Origin: Egibacter rhizosphaerae | GTDB taxonomy: Bacteria; Actinomycetota; Nitriliruptoria; Euzebyales; Egibacteraceae | DNA: 64,000 nt | NCBI RefSeq assembly: GCF_004322855.1 | Contig: NZ_CP036402.1 | Span: 1,240,001-1,304,000, forward strand | Reading direction: 5' to 3' | Shown here: piece after piece, positions 28,925 through 38,151 of the stretch | Layout of the letters: each line of letters starts with the position of its first letter | Position numbering within the stretch: the first letter of the stretch is position 1 | The notes under the pieces: generated by a model | The model's database searches: none | What the model saw: the letters and a program-made list of their open reading frames with translations, nothing else | What the model was told of the DNA's origin: nothing | Translations under genes and position numbers: made by a program

Positions 28925-30024
28925 GATCCTGCCGCCGCCGGTTCCTCGCCGTCGGACAGGGCCTCCAGGCGGCGCCGCTGCTCCTCCTGTGACAACGCCT
29001 CGACGATCTCGTCGAGCTGCCCGCCCAGGACGTCCTCCAAGTTGTGGACGGTCACTCCGATGCGGTGGTCGGTGATCCGCGTCTGCGGGAAGTTGTAGGT
29101 GCGGATCTTCTCCGACCGGTCGCCGGAACCGATCTGCGCGGCGCGCTGGTCGGCGCGCTCCTGGGCCTGACGCTCCTGCTCGGCCTGCAACAGCCGCGCA
29201 CGCAGCACCCGCATCGCCTTCTCGCGGTTCTGCAACTGGGACTTCTCGTCCTGCATCGACACGACGACGCCGGTCGGCAAGTGGGTGATCCGCACCGCCG
29301 AGTCCGTCGTGTTGACGGACTGGCCCCCCGGCCCGGACGCCCGATAGGTGTCGACCTTCAACTCGTGCTCCGCGACCTGGACGTCCACGTCCTCCGCCTC
29401 GGGCATGACCGCCACCGAGGCGGTCGAGGTGTGGATGCGCCCCTGGGACTCCGTCTGCGGGACCCGCTGCACGCGGTGCACCCCCGACTCGTGCTTGAGC
29501 CGCGGCCACACCCCGTCGCCGGACACCTGGAACACGACCTCCTTGACGCCCCCCACGCTGCCCTCGGAGGCCGACAGGTCCTCGACGCGCCAGCCCTGGC
29601 GCTCGGCGAAACGGGTGTACATCCGGTGCAGCTCACCGGCGAACAGGGCGGCCTCGTCGCCCCCGGCGCCGGCGCGGATCTCGACGATCACGTCCTTGTC
29701 GTCGTTCGGGTCCTTCGGCAACAGCAGCACCCGCAGGCGCTGACCGAGCTCCTCCGCCCGCGCCTCGTTCTGCTCCGCCTCGGCGCGGAACGCGTCGCGG
29801 TCCTCGCCCTCGCTCTCCTTCGCGAGCTCCCGAGCGGCCGCGGCGTCCTCGACCGCCTGCGTGTACGAGTCGTACACGCGCACCACCTCGGTCAGGTCCG
29901 CGTGACGCTTCGCGGTCTCGCGGTAGCGCTTGTGGTCCCCGAGGACCTCGGGGTCGGCGAGCGCGGCCTCCAGCTCGGCGTGGGTGCGCACGAGCTCCTC
30001 GAGGCGTGGTCGCAGATCCTCCAT
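28921..30024 (-). CDS. prfA: Peptide chain release factor 1
   Basis: Recognises UAA and UAG stop codons. 367 residues from the ATG at 30024, six bases after GGAG; the adjacent ATG at 30027 is too close to it. GPGGQSVN carries the GGQ peptidyl-hydrolysis motif; VPQTES holds the RF1-type PxT anticodon-mimic with Gln in the middle; [11 protein letters not shown] is also typical. Followed by its modifying enzyme prmC. Confidence 0.95.
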   Translation of the reverse strand: MEDLRPRLEELVRTHAELEAALADPEVLGDHKRYRETAKRHADLTEVVRVYDSYTQAVEDAAAARELAKESEGEDRDAFRAEAEQNEARAEELGQRLRVLLLPKDPNDDKDVIVEIRAGAGGDEAALFAGELHRMYTRFAERQGWRVEDLSASEGSVGGVKEVVFQVSGDGVWPRLKHESGVHRVQRVPQTESQGRIHTSTASVAVMPEAEDVDVQVAEHELKVDTYRASGPGGQSVNTTDSAVRITHLPTGVVVSMQDEKSQLQNREKAMRVLRARLLQAEQERQAQERADQRAAQIGSGDRSEKIRTYNFPQTRITDHRIGVTVHNLEDVLGGQLDEIVEALSQEEQRRRLEALSDGEEPAAAGS

Positions 30025-30070
30025 CATGCTCTCCGGTCTGGCGGGTGGCGGGCCGTCGGGCTGCCACCCG

Positions 30071-31258
30071 CTAGCGACCGGAGCGCGGCTCCCGCCCAGC
30101 CGGGTCCGTCGCGTCGTCGAGACCGTCGGAGCCGTCGGCTGCCGTCGTGGTCGTCCCGGAGGAGTCCGTGGCGGGCAGGCCCGTGGCCTCCTCCCCCGGG
30201 GAGACCTCGTGGGCCTCATCGGGCGGGCCCCCGCGGTCAGGCTTGTGGTCGGGCGCCAGCGCGTAGACCGTCTCGGGATCGGCCTCGTCCGGGCCCCAGG
30301 ACAGCGTCGAGGGCAGCGCTTCGGCTCGCGGGGGCTGGCGCTCGTACTCGCTGCGGGGCACGACGGCCTCGAAAGAGCGGATCGCGACCTCGATCATGTC
30401 GCGCTCCGGCGGCTTCGTCGTGATCTTCTGCAGCCACTGGCCGGGCGCCATGAGCGCGCGCACGAACACGTTGCGGTGCCCGGCGCCGAGCCGCAGGCCC
30501 TCGTAGGCCAGTCCGGCGATGACGGGCAGGAGGACGATCCGCAGCACGATGTGATACGTCATCGTCGCCAGGAGGCCCGCCTCGGGGGCCGGCACGATCG
30601 CGCCGGCCACCGAGTAGACGAGGATGGCGAGCAGGAAGACCATGACGAGGAAGTTCGTGCCGCAGCGCACGTGCACCGTCGAGTAGTGATCCACTCGATC
30701 GGGCTCGAGCGGCTCGCCGTGTTCCCACGCCGCGATCGTCTTGTGCTCGGCCCCGTGGTAGGCGAACACGCGTCGAATGTCGGGCAGGAAGCTGATCCCG
30801 ACGAGGTAGGCGAGGAACAGGGCGATCCGAACGAGCCCCTCGACGAAGTGGTACAGGGTCCCGCCACCGAGCCAGTCGGTCGCGAACGCCAGGCCGACGT
30901 TCGGCAGGACGACGAAGACCCCGATCACCAGCGCCAGCGCGACGAACAGGCTGCCGCCGAGCTCCTTGCCGGAGAGCTGCTCCTCCTCCTCGACCGACTG
31001 GTTCGCGCTGATCGTCAGCGCCCGGGTCCCGATCTTGAGCGCGTCGACGAGCGCGTAGGTCCCGCGAATGAACGGCCGCTTGAACAGGGGATGGCGCTCG
31101 GGGAAGTCGCCCACGGGATGTCGTTCGACATGGATATCACCCCGCGGACGGCGCACCGCGCAGGCCCACACCGACTGCCCGCGCATCATCACGCCTTCGA
31201 TGAGCGCCTGCCCACCGTAGTAGTGGGGCCGCTTCCCGCTGCTCTCGTCGCTACTCAC
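30071..31258 (-). CDS. DUF1385 (YqhQ-like) membrane protein
   Basis: 395 residues. [16 protein letters not shown] at the N-terminus and [18 protein letters not shown] with [12 protein letters not shown] are hallmarks of DUF1385. Four or five transmembrane segments are seen at about 105-125, 140-160, 205-230 and 240-265; the C-terminal 110 residues are hydrophilic, acidic and repeat-like. Function of the family is unknown; it is commonly found beside rpmE and prfA in Actinobacteria and Firmicutes, as here. Confidence 0.88.
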   Translation of the reverse strand: MSSDESSGKRPHYYGGQALIEGVMMRGQSVWACAVRRPRGDIHVERHPVGDFPERHPLFKRPFIRGTYALVDALKIGTRALTISANQSVEEEEQLSGKELGGSLFVALALVIGVFVVLPNVGLAFATDWLGGGTLYHFVEGLVRIALFLAYLVGISFLPDIRRVFAYHGAEHKTIAAWEHGEPLEPDRVDHYSTVHVRCGTNFLVMVFLLAILVYSVAGAIVPAPEAGLLATMTYHIVLRIVLLPVIAGLAYEGLRLGAGHRNVFVRALMAPGQWLQKITTKPPERDMIEVAIRSFEAVVPRSEYERQPPRAEALPSTLSWGPDEADPETVYALAPDHKPDRGGPPDEAHEVSPGEEATGLPATDSSGTTTTAADGSDGLDDATDPAGREPRSGR

Positions 31259-31300
31259 GCCGCCTCGGTCGTCGGAGGGCTCGCTTGCTCGATGGGGCGC

Positions 31301-31522
31301 CTAGCCCTTGCCGCCGCGCCGCGGGCGGTCGCCGTAGCGCTGACGGAAGCGCTCGACTCGCCCGCCGCTGTCGACCAGCTTCTGCCGGCCCGTGTAGAAG
31401 GGGTGGCACTCGTTGCACAGCTCGACGCGGATCTCGGACTGCGTGCTGCGCGTCGTGAACTCGTTGCCGCACGAGCACCGCACGGACGCGGTCACGTACT
31501 CGGGGTGGATCTCGGACTTCAT
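31301..31522 (-). CDS. rpmE: 50S ribosomal protein L31, zinc-binding form
   Basis: 73 residues from the ATG at 31522 (KSEIHPEYV follows). Cys residues in RCSCGNEF and [11 protein letters not shown] make up the zinc site of the C+ form of L31. [20 protein letters not shown] is the usual core. Lies between rho and the DUF1385 gene. Confidence 0.95.
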   Translation of the reverse strand: MKSEIHPEYVTASVRCSCGNEFTTRSTQSEIRVELCNECHPFYTGRQKLVDSGGRVERFRQRYGDRPRRGGKG

Positions 31523-31616
31523 CTCGAACGCCTCGCTCGTCGGTCGACGCGTGCGGATCCCGGCCCGCACGCGGATGGAAAGGGTAACGCGACCGGGGCC
31601 GATGCGGCCCGCCGGG

Positions 31617-33503
31617 TCAGGTCTGCAGGTTCGACTTCTGGATCTGCACGAGGAACTGGTTGTTCGACCGCGTCTGCTTCATCTTGTCGATGAGCAGCTC
31701 GAGCGCGCTCGGCCCCTCGAGGGCGTGCAGCACGCGGCGGAGCTTCCAGATGATCTCGAGCTCCTCGCGGTCGAGCAGCAACTCCTCCTTGCGGGTGCCC
31801 GACCCCTCGATGTCGATGGCGGGGAAGATCCGCTTCTGCTCGAGCCGACGGTCGAGGCGCAGCTCCATGTTCCCGGTGCCCTTGAACTCCTCGAAGATGA
31901 CCTCGTCCATCTTGGAGCCGGTCTCGATCAGCGCGCTCGCGATGATCGTGAGGCTGCCGCCGCCCTCGATGTTGCGGGCCGCCCCGAAGAAGCGCTTCGG
32001 TGGGTAGAGGGCGGTCGAGTCGACACCACCGGACATGATCCGCCCGCTGGCCGGCGCGGCCAGGTTGTAGGCGCGGGCCAGCCGGGTGATCGAGTCGAGC
32101 AGCACGACGACGTCCTGGCCGGCCTCGACGAGCCGCTTGGCCCGTTCCATCGACAGCTCGGCGATCTGGGTGTGGTCGTCGGCCGGCCGGTCGAACGTCG
32201 AGGCGATGATCTCGCCCGGCACCGACCGGCGCATGTCGGTGACCTCCTCGGGACGCTCGTCGACCAGGACGACCATGACGTGGCACTCGGGGTTGTTGTA
32301 GCTGATCGCCTGCCCGAGCTCCTTGAGTATCGTCGTCTTGCCCGCCTTCGGGGGACTCACGATGAGGCCGCGCTGGCCCTTGCCGATCGGGCTCATGAGG
32401 TCGACGATCCGCATCGAGATCGGCCCGTCGGGCGTCTCGAGCGGGAGACGCTCGGTCGGGAACAGCGGCGTCATGTCCTTGAAGTCGGGACGGTGTCCGA
32501 CCCGGCCCTGGTCGTCGAGGGGCTGGCCGTTGACGTCCTCGATGTGGGCGATCGCCGGAACCTTCTCCTGGTTCTTCTGCGGCCGCGTCGGGCCGCTCAC
32601 GACGTCACCGCGGCGCAGGCCCGCCTTCTTGATCATGCCCTGGCTGACGTAGGCGTCCTTGTCGCCGGGCAGGAGTCCCTCCGCACGCAGGAACCCGTAC
32701 CCCTCGGGCAGGATGTCGAGCACCCCGCCGCGCACCTCGCCGAGCTCCTGCTGTTGCGGCTGGCCCTGGGGACCGCCACCGGGCTGGTCCCCGCCCTGCC
32801 CCTTGTTGCGGCGCTTCTGGCGGTTGCGCCGGCGGCGCCGGTTGCTCCCGCCCTCCTCGTCGTCGCCCTCGCGGGACCGCCCGTCGCCGCCCTGGCTGTC
32901 CTGGCGCCCCTGGCCGCCCTGGTTGTCCTGACCGGCCTGGCTGTCCTGGCCGGCCTGGCCGTCCTGACCGCCCCGGCCGTCCTCGCGAGCCTGGCCTCCA
33001 TCGCGTGACCGCTCCTCACGGCCGGGGGAGCCGGCGTCCTGCTCCTGCTCGCCGCCCGCACCGCCGCGGTCGTCCGACTCCTGTTTCCCTTGGCCGGGGC
33101 GGTCGGCCGACGCGCCAGAAGGATCGTCGTCCCGTCCGCCGCCGTCCTGCTGACCTTCGTCGTCGGCGGGGACGCTGCGGCTGCGGGTGCGTACCCGGGT
33201 CCGGGCCGCTCCCTCGCGGCTCTGGCCGTTCGCTCCGGAGCGGTCGGCGTCGCCGTCGCCCTCGCGGCGCGCGGGCTGCTGCTCATCGTCACGCGTCGCG
33301 GCCCTGCTCGACGTGGCGGCACCTTCGCCCGCCTCCCCGGACCCGGACGACCAGCCGGCGGGTTCCCCCTGCTCGTTGGCCGTCTTCACGATCGCGTCGA
33401 TGAGGTCCGCCTTCCGCAGGCGCTGATAACCGCGCATGTTGAGTTCCGCGGCGATCCCCTTCAGCTCTGTGAGGGGCTTGCGAGCGAGGACACTGGGGTC
33501 CAT
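31617..33503 (-). CDS. rho: Transcription termination factor Rho with long insertion domain
   Basis: RNA-dependent hexameric ATPase. 628 residues against about 420 in E. coli. Residues 1-45 are the N-terminal helical domain ([25 protein letters not shown]); about 45-250 form an insertion very rich in Gly, Asp, Gln and Arg with QAGQD/GGQD repeats and an [11 protein letters not shown] patch, expected to be disordered and RNA-binding; then the OSB fold with [13 protein letters not shown], Walker A PPKAGKTT at 384-391, [13 protein letters not shown], and the R-loop region [20 protein letters not shown] (arginine finger region). Actinobacterial Rho proteins carry such insertions. Has a long leader (see promoter). 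Confidence 0.95.
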   Translation of the reverse strand: MDPSVLARKPLTELKGIAAELNMRGYQRLRKADLIDAIVKTANEQGEPAGWSSGSGEAGEGAATSSRAATRDDEQQPARREGDGDADRSGANGQSREGAARTRVRTRSRSVPADDEGQQDGGGRDDDPSGASADRPGQGKQESDDRGGAGGEQEQDAGSPGREERSRDGGQAREDGRGGQDGQAGQDSQAGQDNQGGQGRQDSQGGDGRSREGDDEEGGSNRRRRRNRQKRRNKGQGGDQPGGGPQGQPQQQELGEVRGGVLDILPEGYGFLRAEGLLPGDKDAYVSQGMIKKAGLRRGDVVSGPTRPQKNQEKVPAIAHIEDVNGQPLDDQGRVGHRPDFKDMTPLFPTERLPLETPDGPISMRIVDLMSPIGKGQRGLIVSPPKAGKTTILKELGQAISYNNPECHVMVVLVDERPEEVTDMRRSVPGEIIASTFDRPADDHTQIAELSMERAKRLVEAGQDVVVLLDSITRLARAYNLAAPASGRIMSGGVDSTALYPPKRFFGAARNIEGGGSLTIIASALIETGSKMDEVIFEEFKGTGNMELRLDRRLEQKRIFPAIDIEGSGTRKEELLLDREELEIIWKLRRVLHALEGPSALELLIDKMKQTRSNNQFLVQIQKSNLQT

Positions 33504-33911
33504 TGAGGCTGCACTCCTGTTCAGAACGCTCCCGGTGCGCCGGTGACCGACCTCGTTGGCTCGTGCGCCGAGGACACGGGCGGGGCCCGACTCCGGGCGG
33601 CGCTCAAGAGGGTGTTCACCGGCTTCAGCTGATGCTCTCCCGTCGGCCAGAACTCCGAACGTGAGGCTTTACGCGGAACCTCCGGCCGGGCGAGGACTCG
33701 ACACGCCACGCGAAACCGCAAGAGCGGCGAACGGAGGAATTCCAAGAGGTGTCTCGGCCGGAAGCGCCGCAACAGTTCACCCCGGCCCGACATCAGCAAG
33801 GATAGCCCACGTACACGGGGAGGGCAACGAACCCGGCCGGAACCGCACCGTCACCCTACACTCGGGAGTCCAGCGCGCCCGACCGAGCGCACCCGTCACG
33901 AGGTCGAGGAC
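33504..33911. other. Divergent spacer between rho and the accessory island
   Basis: About 408 bases without a gene. It holds the rho promoter candidate at 33799-33827 and therefore an untranslated rho leader of nearly 290 nt. On the plus strand a TACACT at 33857-33862 could be a -10 box for the next gene, but no matching -35 is seen. Local G+C is lower than in the flanking genes. No tRNA or further ORF with coding character was recognised. Confidence 0.6.
33799..33827 (-). promoter_or_regulatory. Candidate sigma-70-type promoter for rho
   Basis: On the minus strand TTGCCC (33827-33822) and TATCCT (33804-33799) are separated by 17 bases, a good fit to the housekeeping consensus. Transcription would start about 290 bases before the rho start codon. 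Confidence 0.5.
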
Positions 33912-34664
33912 GTGGATCCACGCCGCCGCATCGTGATCGCCTCGGGCATCGGCACCTTCGCCCTCGGTGCCGGTATCGCCGCGGTCGTCGCCCTTGCTGG
34001 CCCCGGGTCCGGGACCGGTGCCGACGAGGCCGGCGAGGACGATGGCCCGCGCGAGCTCGCCGAATCCGACGCCCCGCCCGAAGCCGAGGAGGAGGCGCCA
34101 CCCGGTGACGAGGACTCCACCGAGGGGGACACCCTCGATGGCGAGGATGTCGTGCGCCCACCGCCCGAGGAGCCGGGCCCGATCGAGAGCGAGGGCCCCT
34201 CGCCGGTCACCCCCGAGGGCGAGGGACCCGGTGACGAACACGAGCCCGACCGCGCCGCGGCCGCCGAGCTGGAACGCGCCGAGGTGACCCGTGGCGACGA
34301 CGGCGTGCTCGCGCGGCTCGATCTCGGTGGTCCGCCACCCGACGACACCGAAGGGCTGCTGCTCTGGTCGGTCGAGCTCGCGGTCGACGGGGAGCCACAG
34401 GCCCTCGTGTCCGTGCAACAGGAGGGCGAGGGCTTCGTCACGGGGGTGCTGGACTGGTCGACGGGCGAACAGGAGCCGCTGCCGGACGATGCGGTCACCA
34501 TCGACGGCCCGACGCTCGAGTTGCGGGTGCCCGAGGAGGAGCTGCCCGAGCTCACCGGTGACGTCGGCTGGGCCGCCACGACGCAACTCGACGGCGCGTG
34601 GGGCGCACGCATTCCGGGCAATCCACACGATACGGACCCGGAGTTCGCCCCATTGGACGAGTAG
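33912..34664 (+). CDS. Secreted or membrane-anchored acidic protein of unknown function
   Basis: 250 residues from a GTG. Residues 6-30 form a single hydrophobic helix preceded by RRR, either a signal anchor or a signal peptide. Residues 35-115 are a Glu/Asp/Pro/Gly-rich linker. The C-terminal 130 residues look like a compact beta-rich domain (VLARLDLGGPPPDDTEGL, LLLWSVELAVDGEPQAL, LELRVPEEELPELTGDVGW). No catalytic motif is evident, and I do not recognise the family. First gene of the plus-strand island; 116 bp before the CWB2 gene, so perhaps functionally linked to the cell surface. Confidence 0.75.
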   Translation: MDPRRRIVIASGIGTFALGAGIAAVVALAGPGSGTGADEAGEDDGPRELAESDAPPEAEEEAPPGDEDSTEGDTLDGEDVVRPPPEEPGPIESEGPSPVTPEGEGPGDEHEPDRAAAAELERAEVTRGDDGVLARLDLGGPPPDDTEGLLLWSVELAVDGEPQALVSVQQEGEGFVTGVLDWSTGEQEPLPDDAVTIDGPTLELRVPEEELPELTGDVGWAATTQLDGAWGARIPGNPHDTDPEFAPLDE

Positions 34665-34780
34665 CCAGGGGGCACCGCGATGTCGTGCCACGCAGCGCAA
34701 CGCTCTAGGCTGCACCCGTAATCGACGCCGGCCCGGATGGTCGGCCCGGCACCCTCTCCCCCACGGAGGCACGGCGAGCC

Positions 34781-36049
34781 TTGGACCCCACCCCGCCCCG
34801 CAGGATCGCCCCGGCCGGCCCCCTCACGGCCATCGCACTCCTCGCGCTGGCACTCGTGCTGCTCGACGTCGCGAACGTGCGCGCCGACGAGCACGACGAG
34901 GACGAGACACCGGCGCCGGAGGTCGGCGAGACCCTCGAGATCGAGCGACTCGGAGGCGACGACCGCTTCGCCACCGCCATCCTGGCCGCGGAGCGCGCCC
35001 ACCCCGACGGCTCGGAGCAGGCCGTGATGGCGACGGGTCGGGACTTCGCCGACGCGCTGGTGGCGACGGTGCGGTCGGCGAGCCTCGACGCACCGCTGCT
35101 GCTGCTCCCGGACCGCCTCCGCGACGACGACCGCGACGCCCTCGACGGGCTGGGGATCGAGCGCGCGGTCGTCGCCGGCGGCGTCACCCCGGTCCCCTAC
35201 ATCACCGAGGTCGATCTCGCCCGCGCGGACGTCGAGCTCACTCGCGTCGCGGGAGTGACCCGTTACGACACCGCGGCTCGTCTCGCGACCGAGGACGCCA
35301 CGGCGGGCGAGGGTGGGGCGCAGGTCGTGATCGCGTCCGGCGAGGACTTCGCCGATGCGGTGACCGGGTCCGCCATCGCCGCCGCCGACCAGACACCGCT
35401 GTTGCTCACGCGCCGCGACGCGTTGCCCGACGACACGGCCGCTGCGATCGACCGGCTCGGGCCGGACGGCACCGTCGTGGTGGGTGGCACCGCGGCGGTC
35501 GCCGACGGCGTCATGGACCAGTTGCCGGATGCCAGACGGGTCGCGGGCGACGACCGGGTCGCGACGTCCGTGGCGGCCGCGCGAGAGCGGCTCGACGAGG
35601 GCACGGACCCCAGCGAAGTGGTGGTCGCCAGCGGACGCTCGTTCCCCGATGCGCTCTCGGCCGGGGCACTGGCCGCGTCCGCCGACGCCCCGCTCCTCCT
35701 GGTCGAGCCCGCGGCCGACCCCGGAGGGGCCGCGGTGGAGTTCGTGCGCGAGCACGCCGCCGCCATCGAGAGGCTCGTCGTCGTCGGCGGGCCGAGCGCC
35801 GTGCCCGAGCAGGCCCTCGGGGCGCTCGAGGAGGCGGCCGGCGACGGGGCCGCGGCCGAGGCCCGGCACGACGAGACGGATGCGAACGGCCAGACCGACG
35901 GCGACGCCGAGGGCGACGAGGAGAGCGGGAACACCGAGGACACCGGGAACGCCGAGCACGAGGAGGGCGACGAGGAGAGCGGGAACACCGGGGACACCGG
36001 GGACACCGGGGAACGCGAGCCGGGAGCGGAGGAGCAGGCCGATGAGTGA
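34781..36049 (+). CDS. Secreted protein with three cell-wall-binding type 2 repeats
   Basis: 422 residues from a TTG with GGAGG eleven bases upstream. Signal peptide: hydrophobic LTAIALLALALVLLDVA then a likely cleavage site at VRA-DE near residue 38. Three CWB2 repeats follow: IERLGGDDRFATA near 50, LTRVAGVTRYDTA near 150 and ARRVAGDDRVATS near 250, each with the GRDFADAL/GEDFADAV/GRSFPDAL loop and a VVAGG or VVVGG strand. CWB2 modules bind anionic wall polymers non-covalently. The tail (about 370-422) has repeats of GDEESGNT and GDTGDTG. Its last eight bases overlap the mauE-like gene. Confidence 0.92.
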   Translation: MDPTPPRRIAPAGPLTAIALLALALVLLDVANVRADEHDEDETPAPEVGETLEIERLGGDDRFATAILAAERAHPDGSEQAVMATGRDFADALVATVRSASLDAPLLLLPDRLRDDDRDALDGLGIERAVVAGGVTPVPYITEVDLARADVELTRVAGVTRYDTAARLATEDATAGEGGAQVVIASGEDFADAVTGSAIAAADQTPLLLTRRDALPDDTAAAIDRLGPDGTVVVGGTAAVADGVMDQLPDARRVAGDDRVATSVAAARERLDEGTDPSEVVVASGRSFPDALSAGALAASADAPLLLVEPAADPGGAAVEFVREHAAAIERLVVVGGPSAVPEQALGALEEAAGDGAAAEARHDETDANGQTDGDAEGDEESGNTEDTGNAEHEEGDEESGNTGDTGDTGEREPGAEEQADE

Positions 36050-36662
36050 GCTCGGACTGGCCGCCGCCTGGGGCCTGGCGGCGGTCTTCCTCTGGAGCGC
36101 AGCGGCCAAGGGCCGCACCCTGCCCGCGACCGTCGAGGCACTCCGCGGGCTGCGCCTACCCGCCCCCCGACTGCTCGCTCCCGCGCTCGTCGCCGGCGAG
36201 GCCCTGCTCGCGCTCCTGCTCCTGGCCACGCCCGCGATCGGGGCCGCGGCCGCGCTCCTGGCGCTCGGCGGCTTCTCCGCGGTCCTCGCCCTGCTGCTGC
36301 GCCGCGGCATCACCTCCCCCTGCGCCTGCCTCGGCGGCGACGCGCGGCAACCCCTGTCGTGGCGGGCCGTCGCGCGGAACGGCCTCCTCGCGCTCTTCGC
36401 CGCAGCTGCGCTGGCCGCCCCCGAGCCCGCGGTACCCGGGATCGCCGGGCTCGTCGCCGTCACCGCCGCCGGGCTCGTCGGCGCCACGCTGTTGGCCCTG
36501 GCCGAACTGCGTGCCCGCACGGGGCACCTGCTCTCCCTGGGCCCCCTGCCCCCCGCGCCCCCGGGAAGCGCGGACGAACCGCTCGGGGCCACACTGCCGC
36601 TCGTGTCCGCGGGCCATCCCGGCGCGACACCAACAGGAGAGACCCCGGAGCAACGGCGATGA
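36042..36662 (+). CDS. MauE/DoxX-like redox-associated membrane protein
   Basis: 206 residues. The ATG at 36042 lies inside the last codons of the CWB2 gene and has GGAGGAG about seven bases upstream. Four or five membrane helices; an exposed SPCACLGGD motif with Cys94 and Cys96 follows helix 3, as in MauE proteins that work with MauD to form disulfides in methylamine dehydrogenase. The C-terminal 40 residues are hydrophilic. Its stop marks the left junction of an IS110 element; without that element the stop would overlap the start of the MauD-like gene as ATGA. Confidence 0.85.
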   Translation: MSELGLAAAWGLAAVFLWSAAAKGRTLPATVEALRGLRLPAPRLLAPALVAGEALLALLLLATPAIGAAAALLALGGFSAVLALLLRRGITSPCACLGGDARQPLSWRAVARNGLLALFAAAALAAPEPAVPGIAGLVAVTAAGLVGATLLALAELRARTGHLLSLGPLPPAPPGSADEPLGATLPLVSAGHPGATPTGETPEQRR

Positions 36663-36673
36663 GATGCCCTGTG

Positions 36674-37909
36674 TCAAGCTACCGCTGGAAGTTCTTGGCT
36701 GGGGGGCAGGAACGGTTGGTTGCCGCCGTGTCGGGTGGGGTCGTAGGCGGTGTGGTCTTGCCAGCAGCGCCAGATGATGCGCAGCCAGGCGCGGGCGAGG
36801 ATGCGGGTGGCGTGTTGGTGGGTCTTGCCGGCGGCGCGGTGGCGGTCGTAGATGGCGGCGGCCCAGGGGCTGGCGTGGCGGCTGTCGGCGGCGAAGTCGG
36901 TGACGGCGTCGCGGAGCTTGTGGTCGCAGGCCCAGCGGAACGACACGACGTGGTGGCGTCCGGACTGTCGGGTGGAGGGTGCGGCGCCGGCGAGCGCGGC
37001 CAGCGACGCGTCGGTGGGGAAGCGGCCGCGGGCGTCGCCGATCTCGACCAGCAGCTTGGCGGCGCGGACCTGCCCCGAGCGGGGCAGGCTCGTGAAGATC
37101 GCCGCGTCGGGGTGGCCGGCGAGCTGCTCGCGGATCTGGGTCTCGAGCGCGCTGATCTGTGTGCGCAGCGCCTGCAGGGTTTTGACGTAGGCGAGGGTGG
37201 TGTGGGCTGCGGCAGCGGCCACCTGGCCGGTGAGCCCTTCGGGGCCGGCGTCGAGCCGGTCGAGCAGCGTCTGGGTGGGGGTGCGCCCGCTGTAGCCGTG
37301 CTTGGCCAGCCACGAGCCCAGCCGCTTGTGAGACAACCACGCGGCCTTGTCGACGTTGGGGAAGCGGGACAAAAACGCCAGGCTCACGGCCGAGTCGAGG
37401 TCAGCGAACAGGCCGACGGCGGCGGGGAACACCGTGCGCAGGTGAGCGCGCAGCTGGTTGCAGATCGCCACCCGCGCTTCGACCAGGTCGGTGCGGGCGC
37501 GCACGGCCGAGCGCAGCGCGAGGGTCTGCGCGCTGTCGGGGGTCAGGCAGACGAGCCGGTGGCTGTCGGTGCGCAGCACATCGGCGAGGACGTAGGCGTC
37601 GAAGCGGTCGTCCTTGTTGCCCGCGGCGCCGTAGCGGTCCCGCAAGTTCTTCACCTGCCGCGGCGTCACGACGACAACCTCGACTCCGGCGGCGATCAGC
37701 GCGTCGACGACCGGCCCGTCGGGCCGTTCGATCGCGACCCGGTCGACCCCGTGCTCGAGGAAGGCGCTGACCAGCCGGCGGATCCCGGCAGCGTCATGGG
37801 TGGTGTTCGCGCGCAGCAGCACCGCGCCGTCAGCGGCGATGACGCACTGCTCGTTGGTGTCGGTCGCCCAGTCGACTCCTCCGGTGGACGCGGTCATGTC
37901 ATGCTGCAT
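36674..37909 (-). CDS. IS110-family transposase (DEDD recombinase)
   Basis: 411 residues from the ATG at 37909, with AGGAGG six bases upstream. The N-terminal RuvC-like DEDD domain shows GGVDWATDTNEQ (first Asp), VAIERPDGPVV (Glu) and DDRFDAYVLADVLRTD (paired Asp). A helical linker spans about 150-260. The C-terminal Transposase_20 domain contains SLPRSGQVRAAKLLVEIGD and LAALAGAAPSTRQSGRH with the conserved serine. Uses a bridge RNA to join element and target; that RNA is encoded directly upstream on the same strand. Confidence 0.95.
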   Translation of the reverse strand: MQHDMTASTGGVDWATDTNEQCVIAADGAVLLRANTTHDAAGIRRLVSAFLEHGVDRVAIERPDGPVVDALIAAGVEVVVVTPRQVKNLRDRYGAAGNKDDRFDAYVLADVLRTDSHRLVCLTPDSAQTLALRSAVRARTDLVEARVAICNQLRAHLRTVFPAAVGLFADLDSAVSLAFLSRFPNVDKAAWLSHKRLGSWLAKHGYSGRTPTQTLLDRLDAGPEGLTGQVAAAAAHTTLAYVKTLQALRTQISALETQIREQLAGHPDAAIFTSLPRSGQVRAAKLLVEIGDARGRFPTDASLAALAGAAPSTRQSGRHHVVSFRWACDHKLRDAVTDFAADSRHASPWAAAIYDRHRAAGKTHQHATRILARAWLRIIWRCWQDHTAYDPTRHGGNQPFLPPSQELPAVA

Positions 37910-37965
37910 GTGTGCCTCCTGGCTGTTCGCCCAGCTGGTAGGCACCCGGCGGTGCTGGGACGTGC

Positions 37966-38112
37966 TCGTCGGTCGCTCACTGATCGGCGCTCTGCGGCGC
38001 TCAGCCCTGTAGCCGCTTGGCACGTCCCGGGCCGCCGGACCCCGCGAAACTCATCGTGGCCCTCGAAGGGCCAGCGACCCAGGCGGTGGTCCGGCAGGCA
38101 CCCGGGGTGCAT
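37966..38112 (-). ncRNA. Bridge RNA of the IS110 element
   Basis: Read on the minus strand from about 38112: a 5' hairpin (GCACC-CCG-GGTGC, 38110-38098); a target-binding loop with left guide GGTCGCT (38079-38073), a stem GGCCCT-TCG-AGGGCC (38072-38058) and right guide CGATGAG (38056-38050); then a donor-binding loop with ACAGGGC (38010-38004) and CAGTGAG (37982-37976). CGATGAG is exactly complementary to the right target plus core (CTCATCG); GTCGCT pairs with the left target AGCGGC through one G-U. ACAGGGC equals the element's right end and CAGTGAG is complementary to its left end (CTCACTG). Ends are approximate. Confidence 0.78.
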
Positions 38113-38151
38113 CGGCAGTCCCATGACCACCGACACGAGGATGGTGCACCA

